Of a DNA stretch of 64,000 nucleotides, positions 18,833-26,409 are shown piece by piece. This DNA is from Pararobbsia silviterrae (GTDB lineage: Bacteria > Pseudomonadota > Gammaproteobacteria > Burkholderiales > Burkholderiaceae): the NCBI RefSeq assembly GCF_003628125.1, contig NZ_RBZU01000015.1:62001-126000 (forward strand). Reading direction: 5' to 3'. How positions within the stretch are numbered: position 1 is the stretch's first letter; the number at the start of each line of letters is the position of its first letter. The notes under the pieces were generated by a model. The model was given only the letters and a program-made list of their open reading frames with translations. It was not told the origin of the DNA and did no database searches. Both the position numbers and the translations under genes were made by a program.

Positions 18833-19093
18833 ATGACCATTGAATTCTCCGGCCGGCGTGAAGTCATCGCGGCGGCGCGCGTCGCGTTCGAGGCCCAGGT
18901 GAACGGCCGCGACGTCTGGTGCAGCGTGTCGCTCGACGCGCTCAACGAGCGCTTCGGTAACTCAGGGACGTCGTCGCACGATCTGGTCGGCGCGTTCGAA
19001 GCCCATCGCACACAAATCGAACGCGCCGCTACGCGCGTGCTCGAGCGCAATGGCGGCGCCTCGGTCGAACTCGAACCCGGCGACTTCAATTAG
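18833..19093 (+). CDS. DUF1488 family protein
   Basis: 86 residues from the ATG at 18833, chosen over 18821 because GGAGCGGA lies just before it. The sequence IEFSGRREVIAAARVAFEAQVNGRDVWCSVSLDALNERFG matches my memory of DUF1488 proteins (small, often encoded next to regulatory genes; function unknown). Its stop codon overlaps the end of the convergent dnaJ-like gene by 8 bp. Confidence 0.7.
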   Translation: MTIEFSGRREVIAAARVAFEAQVNGRDVWCSVSLDALNERFGNSGTSSHDLVGAFEAHRTQIERAATRVLERNGGASVELEPGDFN

Positions 19094-20342
19094 CGGGATC
19101 CAACCCTTTATCGATTCGCGTCCGCGGGTTCGCGTCGGTATTTGCGTCGGTATTTGCGTCGGTATTTGCGTCGGTATTTGCGTCTGTATTTGCGCCTGTA
19201 TGTACGTCCGCATTCGCCGCGGGCGGACATCCGATCCGTTCGACACCCGGCGCGCATGCGCTGGCGGGCATCGTCGGCGGATCGTCATGCGATGAACGCC
19301 GCACGACGGACCCTGACTGCGTGTCGCCGCTCGTGGCGTCCGGCAGGTCGAAATTCGGCAATGTGCCGGGCAGCAGGCGCTTGACCATGCCGGGTTGCTG
19401 CGGCGCGGGCAGCGTCGCCGTGTCCGACTCCGGGTCGCCCGAGCCCTGTGCATCGTCAAGGAACAGCCGGCGCTGCGCCGCGCGCGGCGCGACGGCCCCT
19501 TCGAGCCGCTGTTCCGCGTGCGTCTCGCGCCATGCGGGCGCATGCGTCGACGGAACGGAGCGCCAGACCAGCACGAGCACCATCGCCGCGACGACGATCC
19601 AGCCATAGCGCGCGTTATTCGACGCCGACGACCTCGGCCGCGGTGCGCGGACCGTTTCGCGAAACGGTCCGCGCGCATGCGTCTGGGTCGATGCGCCGCG
19701 CGACGTGCCGGATTCGCGTCGCGCACCCGCGCCGGCCGAGGCGCGGGCGTCCGAAGCGCGCGACGAACCGGTCGAGGATCGCGGCGGCGCATCGCGGGTG
19801 TCGGTTCGATGCTGACCGCCTGCATGGGTCTGGAATTGGGCGTGTGCGTTGCGCAAGTGTTCGTATTCGCGCGCGACGTCGCGCGCGAGCGGGGTCGCGA
19901 GACTCGGCAGACAGCCTTCGCCGCGCAAGGCGCGCGCGAGGGTATCGGCGTTCGGTGCACGCTGCACGAGTTCCCAGGCGCGCGCATGCCAGTCGGTCGG
20001 CTGTGCGCGAGACGGGCCCGCGGCGTGCGCGCGATCGCGGCCGGAGGTCGATCCATAGGTGTTCGATTGCGAAGCGGACTGCGCGTAGGCGTTGCGGCGG
20101 CGTGCGAGTTCGGCCTCGAAGACGGCTTCGCGCGCGAGTTCGTCGTCATACTGCTCGCGCGAGTCGGGCGAGATCAGCGTGTCGTACGCCGTGCGCACGC
20201 GCGTGAACATCTCCGCGCTCCGAACCGGGTCATGCTGGTTCTTGTCGGGATGATATTTCTGCGCAAGGCGCCGGTAAGCGGTCTTGATTTCGGCAAATGT
20301 CGCCGTTGGGGCAAGGCCGAGGGTGTCGTAATGCGAGTCCAT
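19086..20342 (-). CDS. J-domain (DnaJ) membrane protein with repeat tail
   Basis: 418 residues. The N-terminal J domain (1-70) includes helices II/III and the HPD motif at 31-33 (KYHPDKN), so it should stimulate an Hsp70 partner. A low-complexity Ala/Arg/Ser linker follows, then one transmembrane helix at about 246-260 (YGWIVVAAMVLVLVW). The C-terminus is another low-complexity region ending in (NTDA)n repeats encoded by a 12-bp tandem array. There is no Gly/Phe region, zinc finger or CTD, so this is a class III J-protein; the client is unknown. A perfect 30-bp palindrome lies inside the gene. Confidence 0.85.
   Translation of the reverse strand: MDSHYDTLGLAPTATFAEIKTAYRRLAQKYHPDKNQHDPVRSAEMFTRVRTAYDTLISPDSREQYDDELAREAVFEAELARRRNAYAQSASQSNTYGSTSGRDRAHAAGPSRAQPTDWHARAWELVQRAPNADTLARALRGEGCLPSLATPLARDVAREYEHLRNAHAQFQTHAGGQHRTDTRDAPPRSSTGSSRASDARASAGAGARRESGTSRGASTQTHARGPFRETVRAPRPRSSASNNARYGWIVVAAMVLVLVWRSVPSTHAPAWRETHAEQRLEGAVAPRAAQRRLFLDDAQGSGDPESDTATLPAPQQPGMVKRLLPGTLPNFDLPDATSGDTQSGSVVRRSSHDDPPTMPASACAPGVERIGCPPAANADVHTGANTDANTDANTDANTDANTDANPRTRIDKGLDPAN
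19133..19204. repeat. 12-bp coding tandem repeat in the dnaJ-like gene
   Basis: Four perfect CGTCGGTATTTG units (19133-19180) and two degenerate ones follow each other. On the minus strand they encode the NTDA repeats. The period of 12 keeps the frame, so copy number can vary without breaking the protein. Confidence 0.95.
19645..19674. repeat. perfect 30-bp palindrome inside the dnaJ-like gene
   Basis: All 15 positions on each side of the centre (between 19659 and 19660) are complementary; the core is CCGTTTCGCGAAACGG. It is coding on the minus strand, where it gives the peptide around GPFRETV. Confidence 0.95.
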
Positions 20343-20634
20343 TGCGGGGATCCGCCTCGCCGCGCCGGCATCGGAATCGATGCCGACTGCCCGAGTCGGA
20401 CCACTCAGTCGTCAAGACTGTCGTTAACGGCATATCCGGCGAAAAGTTGAAGGTCAACCGTTGGCCCTCGCGGATCCGTGAAGTTCTCGCTAGCGGAGAG
20501 GGAACCTAAAACAACGGCTGTCGTTTAGCGCGACACATCGGTTTTCCTGTCGGACGACAAGCCAACCGGCAACAGAATGCGGCGAAATACGCCAGGCCGA
20601 CTTGCTGCACCTAACGACTGTGATAACATCCGCC
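20343..20634. promoter_or_regulatory. spacer between dnaJ-like gene and the AbiF-type locus, with promoter for the RNA
   Basis: No gene is seen. Two short inverted repeats with TGTCG/CGACA arms occur at 20519-20535 and around 20548-20561. TTGCTG (20601-20606) and TAACAT (20623-20628), spaced 16 bp, form a plausible promoter that would start transcription just before the hairpin RNA at 20635. Confidence 0.45.
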
Positions 20635-20697
20635 GCAATATGTCCCCCACCTCTGGGCCCGGTGCAAACCGGCAACTCATGTGGGGGATTTCCTTTT
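20635..20697 (+). ncRNA. structured small RNA in front of the AbiF-type gene
   Basis: TCCCCCAC (20643-20650) pairs with GTGGGGGA (20681-20688) over 8 bp. Inside, CCGGT (20659-20663) pairs with ACCGG (20668-20672) around the tetraloop GCAA, a GNRA loop; symmetrical 8-nt internal-loop strands separate the stems. The outer stem is followed by TTTCCTTTT, so the same hairpin could end transcription and release an RNA of about 60 nt. AbiF/Abi_2 genes are known to be accompanied by upstream structured RNAs acting as the antitoxin partner. The assignment here is from structure and position; expression is not shown. Confidence 0.6.
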
Positions 20698-20716
20698 GTG
20701 GGCCCGGAGAACCGAT

Positions 20717-21694
20717 ATGGCCGCAGTAGGACAACCGTCGTTCTCCCCGCTCAAGCCCCATCTCTCCTACGCCGATCAGCTCGACCTATTGAGGGCGAGA
20801 AATCTGACCATCGGAGACGAACGCGCGGCGTTAGATACGCTGCAGCGCCTCGGCTACTACCGATTGGTCGGCTACTGGTTTCCGCTGCGCAGACCGGATC
20901 CGGCGAACGCCATGGCGCGCCTCGACGAATTCGAGGACGGCGCGACATTCGAGCTTGCGGTCGATCTCTACAACTTCGATCGCACCCTTCGTTTGCTGGT
21001 ACTGGACGCCATTGAACGCATCGAAGTCGCTATTCGCGTCGATGTCGCTTACCTGCTCGGAAAACGCCACCGACTCGCGCACGAATGCGCATCGCTCTTG
21101 GATTCCCGTTTTACGTCGCCTCGCGAGAACGGCCGACCATCGGGTCATAGCGACTGGATGCGGCGCTATCAGGATGGCGTGCGCAAAAAAACGAAGGACG
21201 AATTCGTCGCACATCATCTCAGCAAGTACGGCGGCAAGATGCCTATCTGGGTCGCCACCGAGACCTGGGACTTCGGGCTCCTCTCCAAATTCTTTGCAGG
21301 AATGAAGTACGGCGATCGAAACAAGATCGCACAGCGGTACGAGTTGGACGGGCAAACGCTCGAATCGTGGCTACGCGCATTGAATTTCGTCCGTAACGCT
21401 GCCGCACATCACGCGCGCCTTTGGAATCGAAACAACCCCGATGGACCGCGACTACCTACGATGCAGCGCCATCATCATCTGCACCATCTGCGTGGCGATG
21501 ACTTCGCCCGGCGTCGCGTCTATGGATCTCTGTGCGTCACGCGGTATCTGCTGAAATGCGTCGATTCTCAGTCCCAGTGGATACAGCGTCTTAAATCGCT
21601 CGCCGACACATTCCCGATCTCGGATCTCGTCAGTTTGCGTAATGGCGGTTTCCCGCCCGCCTGGCAGGATCTCGCGCTTTGGGCGGCCGTCTGA
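20717..21694 (+). CDS. Abi_2/AbiF-family abortive-infection protein (HEPN RNase-type)
   Basis: 325 residues from the ATG at 20717, preceded by CGGAG; a GTG at 20681 is in frame but lies in the RNA hairpin stem. The N-terminus KPHLSYADQLDLLRARNLTI...LQRLGYYRLVGYWFPLR is the hallmark of the Abi_2 family (AbiD/AbiF). The C-terminal HEPN signature is R226-NAAA-H231 in FVRNAAAHHARLWNR, the R-x4-H motif of HEPN ribonucleases; a second R-x4-H occurs at 117-122. These proteins halt growth upon phage infection, probably by cutting RNA, and are held in check by a neighbouring RNA. No other defence gene is adjacent. A ncRNA candidate directly precedes it. Confidence 0.85.
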   Translation: MAAVGQPSFSPLKPHLSYADQLDLLRARNLTIGDERAALDTLQRLGYYRLVGYWFPLRRPDPANAMARLDEFEDGATFELAVDLYNFDRTLRLLVLDAIERIEVAIRVDVAYLLGKRHRLAHECASLLDSRFTSPRENGRPSGHSDWMRRYQDGVRKKTKDEFVAHHLSKYGGKMPIWVATETWDFGLLSKFFAGMKYGDRNKIAQRYELDGQTLESWLRALNFVRNAAAHHARLWNRNNPDGPRLPTMQRHHHLHHLRGDDFARRRVYGSLCVTRYLLKCVDSQSQWIQRLKSLADTFPISDLVSLRNGGFPPAWQDLALWAAV

Positions 21695-21835
21695 GTCGAC
21701 AACATCGCAACGCAAAGGTGGCACGCGCAGCGCGGTCCTTTGGCATATCACGCGATCACGGCAGGCATCGGACGATTCAAGCCGCTCAAAAAACGGGGGA
21801 CGATTATCACCGTCGCCCCACACGCACCTCTGCAT

Positions 21836-22639
21836 TCAGGCCGCCCGAACCGGCTCCTCCCACGTCGCGCCCGACAGCACGCCGCCGTCGACGACGATCG
21901 ATTGCCCCGTGATATAGGCCGAGGCCGGCGACACCAGCAGCAGCAACGTGCCCACGAGATCGGCCGGTTTCGCAAGGCGCCCGGCCGGAATGAAGTCCTT
22001 GAACCATTGCGCGCGATACGTATCGTCCCACAGCGGACGCGTGAACTCGGTCTGCACAAAACCCGGCTCGATCGCATTGACCTGAATGTTGTCGGCCACC
22101 CATTCATGCGCCTGCGCGCGCGTCAATTGACTCACCGCGGCCTTCGACGCCGCATAGACCGAGATCGTATTGAACGCATGCTTCGCGCTCAACGAACTCA
22201 AGTGCACGATCTTGCCACCCCCGCGCCGCTTGAGATGCGGATGCACGGCCTGGCTCAGGAAATAGACACTCTTGAAATTGACATCGACGACCGCGTCGAA
22301 ATCCTCCGACGTGACGGCATCGATCCGCTTGCGCCGATTCGCGCCGATGCTGTTCACGAGGATATCGAGCCCGTCGAAGCGCTCCGCCACGCTATCGACG
22401 AGCCGCTTCGCGGCCTCCGGTTCGCGCGTGTCCGCCACGAACGTCTGCACGGTGCCGCCCGCGTTTTCGATGGCCGTCTTCGCGCGTTCGAGCCGCGTCG
22501 AATCGACATCATGCAACGCGATGCGCGCCCCGGCCTTCGCCAAGGCCAGCGCGAGTTCGCTACCGATCGCGCCGCCGCCGCCCGTCACGAGCGCCACCTT
22601 GCCATCGAGGGAAAAAAGCTGATTCAGTATCGTTGACAT
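21836..22639 (-). CDS. SDR-family oxidoreductase (gluconate 5-dehydrogenase-like)
   Basis: 267 residues from the ATG at 22639 (MSTILNQLFSLDGKVALVTGGG); an earlier in-frame ATG at 22672 is possible. Classical SDR motifs are visible: TGGGGAIG, NSIGA (a variant of NNAG), Ser in SSLSA, YAASK, and the ending IVVDGGV. The 'LFSLDGKVALVTGG' opening is common in sugar-acid SDRs such as gluconate 5-dehydrogenase. It is the second gene of a unit with the sulfurtransferase and lies divergent from a sugar ABC operon, so a sugar or sugar-acid substrate is plausible. Confidence 0.82.
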   Translation of the reverse strand: MSTILNQLFSLDGKVALVTGGGGAIGSELALALAKAGARIALHDVDSTRLERAKTAIENAGGTVQTFVADTREPEAAKRLVDSVAERFDGLDILVNSIGANRRKRIDAVTSEDFDAVVDVNFKSVYFLSQAVHPHLKRRGGGKIVHLSSLSAKHAFNTISVYAASKAAVSQLTRAQAHEWVADNIQVNAIEPGFVQTEFTRPLWDDTYRAQWFKDFIPAGRLAKPADLVGTLLLLVSPASAYITGQSIVVDGGVLSGATWEEPVRAA

Positions 22640-22678
22640 CGAACATTCCGAATTGATGAGCCCGCGGCTCACATCACG

Positions 22679-23527
22679 CTAGCGGGCAATGGGTCGTGCC
22701 GGATCGAGAATCCATTCGCTCCACGATCCGATGTAATGCTTGGCGTCGCCGAGACCCGCATGCGCGAGCGCGACAAGATTTTGCGCGGCGGTCACGCCCG
22801 AGCCGCAGTAGAAGATCACCCGGCTCGGATCGACGTCGCCGAACAACTGCGTGTAGTGCGCACGCAGCGCTTCAGGCGAACGAAACCGGCCATCTGCGCC
22901 GAGCGTGTCGGCGCGATCGGCGAGCCGCGCGCCCGCGATATGTCCGCGCACCGGATCCTGATAGACGCCTTCGCCGTGATAGCCCGCCTTCGAGCGGCTG
23001 TCGAACAATGCCCAATCCGCATCGAGCCGATGCTGCTCGACGAGATGAATATCGGCCTGCAGCTCGCTGCGTTCGGCATGTCGATACTCGGTACGCTCGC
23101 GCGGCGCGACGAATGTGTCGATCGGGTAGCCGAGCGCAAGCCAACGCTGCAAGCCGCCGTCGAGCACCGCGACCGCATCGTGTCCGGCCCAACGCAGCAT
23201 CCACCAGACGCGCGCCGCGGCCATCATGCCGCCGCTCGAATCGTAGACGACGACCTGCGTATCCGGCGTGACGCCCCATGCCGACAGCGTCTCGCGCCAC
23301 GTATCGAACGCGGGCAGCGGACGGCGCCCGGTCTTGCCCGCGACGATCGGCCCCGCGAGATCGGTCGCCAGGTCCGCGTAGTGCGCACCGGGAATATGGC
23401 CTCGCGCATGCTCTCGCCGACCCCACGCCTCGTCATCGAGCGTGAAGCGCGCGTCGAGAATCAGCCACTCGGGATCGTCCAGTTGCGCGCAGACCGTTTC
23501 GGCCTGTACGACAGACGTGTATGCCAT
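22679..23527 (-). CDS. sseA: 3-mercaptopyruvate / thiosulfate sulfurtransferase
   Basis: 282 residues from the ATG at 23527. It has two tandem rhodanese domains: an inactive N-terminal one with the Asp-rich DSSGGMMAA loop, and a catalytic C-terminal one with the loop CGSGVTA. CGSGVTA is the 3-mercaptopyruvate sulfurtransferase signature; thiosulfate sulfurtransferases carry CRxGxR/T. It moves a sulfane sulfur to cyanide or thiols in the cytoplasm. The SDR gene follows on the same strand. Its link to the sugar genes is by position only. Confidence 0.85.
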   Translation of the reverse strand: MAYTSVVQAETVCAQLDDPEWLILDARFTLDDEAWGRREHARGHIPGAHYADLATDLAGPIVAGKTGRRPLPAFDTWRETLSAWGVTPDTQVVVYDSSGGMMAAARVWWMLRWAGHDAVAVLDGGLQRWLALGYPIDTFVAPRERTEYRHAERSELQADIHLVEQHRLDADWALFDSRSKAGYHGEGVYQDPVRGHIAGARLADRADTLGADGRFRSPEALRAHYTQLFGDVDPSRVIFYCGSGVTAAQNLVALAHAGLGDAKHYIGSWSEWILDPARPIAR

Positions 23528-23863
23528 GCCCCGCTCTCCCACTCATAGACAGGGCAAACATCATTGCACGCGCATTCGCGCGCTCAACCAACATATCGTG
23601 CTTTGCTTATTCGCATACCGAAACTTTGCCTTCCGTGAAATCGATATCGAATTTGCTTGGTATGCGGTACGTGCCGGACATGATTACATATTCATTCGAT
23701 TCACTCGAACCTCGATAACAACTCGCGCATGGGTCCGATGACGGACCCATGGGCACGGATAGGCGGTCCTTGTCAGAGCTTGACGATGCGACGTCTTGTG
23801 TGTGTACGCGTCGCAGCGTATGCGATTTGTTGAATCCCGACCTCTGACATCCCCGTTCCATCC
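23528..23863. promoter_or_regulatory. 336-bp divergent regulatory region of the sugar locus
   Basis: No gene. CATGGGTCCG (23728-23737) and CGGACCCATG (23742-23751) form a perfect 10-bp inverted repeat about 110 bp before the binding-protein start. CGCATACC (23612-23619) has its inverse GGTATGCG at 23659-23666, with the palindrome TCGATATCGA at 23641-23650 between them. These are candidate operators; no regulator gene is adjacent. Confidence 0.5.
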
Positions 23864-24835
23864 ATGATCAAGAAAATTGCACTCGCACTCGCGTTGTCCG
23901 GCGTACTGACCGTCGCCGCTTCGTCATCCGCACTCGCCGCGCCGAAGGGCAAGGGCGCCCCCGTCAAGGTCTTCGTATCGGTGCTCTCGTTCTCGTTCCC
24001 GCATTTCGTCTTCCTCGAAGATCAGCTCGAAGACGAAGCCAAGAAACTCGGCAACGTCGACGTGATCCGCTCCGACGGTCAATTGAGCGCGCCGAAGCAG
24101 ATCGCCGACGTCGAAGCCGCGATCGTCCAGGGCGTCGACGGCATCATCATCGCGCCGGCCGATGCCAACGCCCTCGCGCCCGCGATTCGCGAAGCGATCA
24201 AGGCCGGCATCACGGTCGTCACGATCGACCGCCCCGTCAACGGCGTGCCCGAAGTGCTCGCGAATGTCGCGGCCGATAACTTCACGGGCGCCGTGCATCA
24301 GGGCGAGGCCGTCGCAAAGCAATTTCCGAAGGGCGCGACGATCGTGAATCTCCAAGGCATTCCGGGCGACAAGACGGCCAATGACCGCAACGCCGGTGTC
24401 CACAAGGCGCTCGACGGGAAGCCGGGCTACAAGTTCGTCGCCGAGCAAACGGCGCATTTCAGCCGCGATGAAGGTCTGTCCGTGACCGAGAACCTGCTGA
24501 CGGGTCTGCCGACGCCGCCTCAGGTCATCGTCGCGGGCAACGACGATTCCGCGCTCGGTGCGGCGCAGGCCGTCGAGGCACGCGGCCTCAAGGGCAAGGT
24601 CGCGATCTTCGGCTATGACGGTTCCGAGAACGCATTGAAGGCCGTGCGCGATGGCTCGCTCGCCGCCACCGTCGATCAGTTCCCGGGCCGCCAGGGTCGC
24701 CTCGCGATCGAGACGCTCGTTCAATACGTGCGCGACGGCAAGAAGCCCGCGAAGACCGATCTGCTCGTCGATCCGGTCGCGATCACGAAAGCGAATCTGA
24801 CGTCCGCCGAACGGTACGGCAAGATCGCGCAATGA
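23864..24835 (+). CDS. sugar ABC transporter, periplasmic binding protein
   Basis: 323 residues. Signal peptide MIKKIALALALSGVLTVAASSSALA, then a Peripla_BP_4 (RbsB-type) fold: VFVSVLSFSFPHFVFLEDQLEDEAK, GVDGIIIAPADANALAPAI, TIDRPV, GNDDSALGAAQA and GYDGSENAL. This family binds pentoses, aldotetroses, apiose-like or autoinducer-type sugars. It overlaps the ATPase gene by 4 bp (ATGA), and three more genes are coupled after it. With the lactonase downstream, D-apiose or a related sugar is the likely ligand, as an inference. Confidence 0.9.
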   Translation: MIKKIALALALSGVLTVAASSSALAAPKGKGAPVKVFVSVLSFSFPHFVFLEDQLEDEAKKLGNVDVIRSDGQLSAPKQIADVEAAIVQGVDGIIIAPADANALAPAIREAIKAGITVVTIDRPVNGVPEVLANVAADNFTGAVHQGEAVAKQFPKGATIVNLQGIPGDKTANDRNAGVHKALDGKPGYKFVAEQTAHFSRDEGLSVTENLLTGLPTPPQVIVAGNDDSALGAAQAVEARGLKGKVAIFGYDGSENALKAVRDGSLAATVDQFPGRQGRLAIETLVQYVRDGKKPAKTDLLVDPVAITKANLTSAERYGKIAQ

Positions 24836-26409
24836 GCGAACTGCAGGCGAGCGATGCGCCGGCCGTCCGAAGCGTGGACGGCGCGATCGTCCGCGCGCGC
24901 GGGCTCGTCAAGCGTTTCGGCGGTCAGACGGCGCTCGACGGCGTGTCGTTGTCGCTCGCGCCGGGTGAAATTCGCGCGTTACTCGGCGAGAACGGCGCGG
25001 GCAAGTCGACGTTGATCAATCTGCTCAGCGGCGCGCTCGAACCCGACGACGGCACGATCGAGATCGACGGACGGCCGGTGCGTCTTGCGCGTCCGCTCGA
25101 AGCCTGGCGTCAAGGCATCAGCACGATACGCCAGGAATTCAGCCTGTTCGACGAACTCAGCGTGACGGAGAGCATCTTTACGGGTGCACTGCGCGTCACG
25201 CGATTCGGCCGCGTCGACTGGAAACGCATGCACGCGCAGGCGCGCGACGCGCTCGGGCGGCTCGGCTATCCGATCGACCCGCAGCGGCGCGTCGGCGATC
25301 TGAGCATCGGCGAGCAGCAACTTGTCGAGATCGCGCGCGCGCTGACGCGGCAGTCACGCGTCGTCATCATGGACGAGCCGACCGCACCATTGAGTCCATC
25401 GGAAGTCGCGCGACTCAAATCCGTCGTGCGTCAGTTGTCCGCATCGGGCATCGCCGTGCTTTACGTGAGTCACCGGCTCGAAGAAATCGTCGATCTGTGC
25501 CGCACCTATACCGTGCTCAGAGATGGGCGCGAGGTTGCGCACGGCGAGGTCGCGGGCATGAGCGAGGCCGCGCTCGCGAACCTGATGGTCGGCCGCGACA
25601 TCGCGGTGAGAACGGCAGTGCGCGACACCGCGCCGGGCCCCATCGTCTTTGAAGCCGACGGACTCAGCGCGGCATCCGACGCGCCGGGCGCGGTCAGGCA
25701 TGCGTCGTTCTCATTGCGCGCGGGAGAAATCGTCGGCGTCGCAGGTATCGTCGGCGCGGGACGCACCGAGACCGCGCGCATGATCTTCGGTCTCGACCCG
25801 ATCGGCGCGGGGTCGATGCGTCTCGATGGCAAGCCTTATGCGCCGCGTTCGGTCGCCGACGCGATCGAACGCGGGATCGCGCTCGTGCCCGAGGATCGCA
25901 AGAACCAGGGCGCGTTCCTGCCGCTCGGCATCACCGAAAACTTCTCGATGCCGCGCGCGCGACGCGCGCCGTTCGCGCGGCTCGATCGCGACGCGGAACG
26001 CCGAAGCCTGTCGGCGTTCGCGACTGCGCTCAAGTTGCGCGCGCCGTCGTTCGATGCACCGCTCGCGGCGCTTTCGGGCGGTAATCAGCAAAAGGTCATG
26101 CTGGCGCGCTGGCTCGATGTATCGCCGCGCCTGCTGATCGTCGACGAGCCGACCCGCGGCATCGATATCGCCGCAAAGGCCGACGTGCACGAGATTCTGC
26201 GCGCGCTCGCGGCGCGCGGCGTCGCCGTGTTGCTGATCTCGTCCGACTTGCCCGAGGTCCTCGCGCTCAGCGACCGCGTGCTCACGTTCTGCGCGGGGCG
26301 GATCACGGGCGACACGCGCGCCGCCGACGCCAACGAGCACACGCTGATGGCGCTCATGACGCGCGACCTGCGCGCATCCGTTCAATCCGAAGAAGCGACC
26401 CTGTCATGA
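24832..26409 (+). CDS. sugar ABC transporter, ATP-binding protein (RbsA/XylG type)
   Basis: 525 residues with two fused ATPase domains. Domain 1 has Walker A GENGAGKST (52-60), signature LSIGEQQ and Walker B VVIMDEPT. Domain 2 has a degenerate Walker A (GIVGAGRTE) but intact LSGGNQQKV and LLIVDEPTRG. This asymmetry is normal for CUT2-class carbohydrate importers. It sits between the binding protein and the permease with 4-bp overlaps on both sides, so the subunits are translationally coupled. Confidence 0.93.
   Translation: MSELQASDAPAVRSVDGAIVRARGLVKRFGGQTALDGVSLSLAPGEIRALLGENGAGKSTLINLLSGALEPDDGTIEIDGRPVRLARPLEAWRQGISTIRQEFSLFDELSVTESIFTGALRVTRFGRVDWKRMHAQARDALGRLGYPIDPQRRVGDLSIGEQQLVEIARALTRQSRVVIMDEPTAPLSPSEVARLKSVVRQLSASGIAVLYVSHRLEEIVDLCRTYTVLRDGREVAHGEVAGMSEAALANLMVGRDIAVRTAVRDTAPGPIVFEADGLSAASDAPGAVRHASFSLRAGEIVGVAGIVGAGRTETARMIFGLDPIGAGSMRLDGKPYAPRSVADAIERGIALVPEDRKNQGAFLPLGITENFSMPRARRAPFARLDRDAERRSLSAFATALKLRAPSFDAPLAALSGGNQQKVMLARWLDVSPRLLIVDEPTRGIDIAAKADVHEILRALAARGVAVLLISSDLPEVLALSDRVLTFCAGRITGDTRAADANEHTLMALMTRDLRASVQSEEATLS

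Noticed and set aside
19645-19674. The 30-bp palindrome as a chromosomal parS site
   Set aside because: The core GTTTC-GC-GAAAC is two bases shorter in the centre than the GTTTC-ACGT-GAAAC parS consensus, so identity is not supported, though protein binding remains possible.
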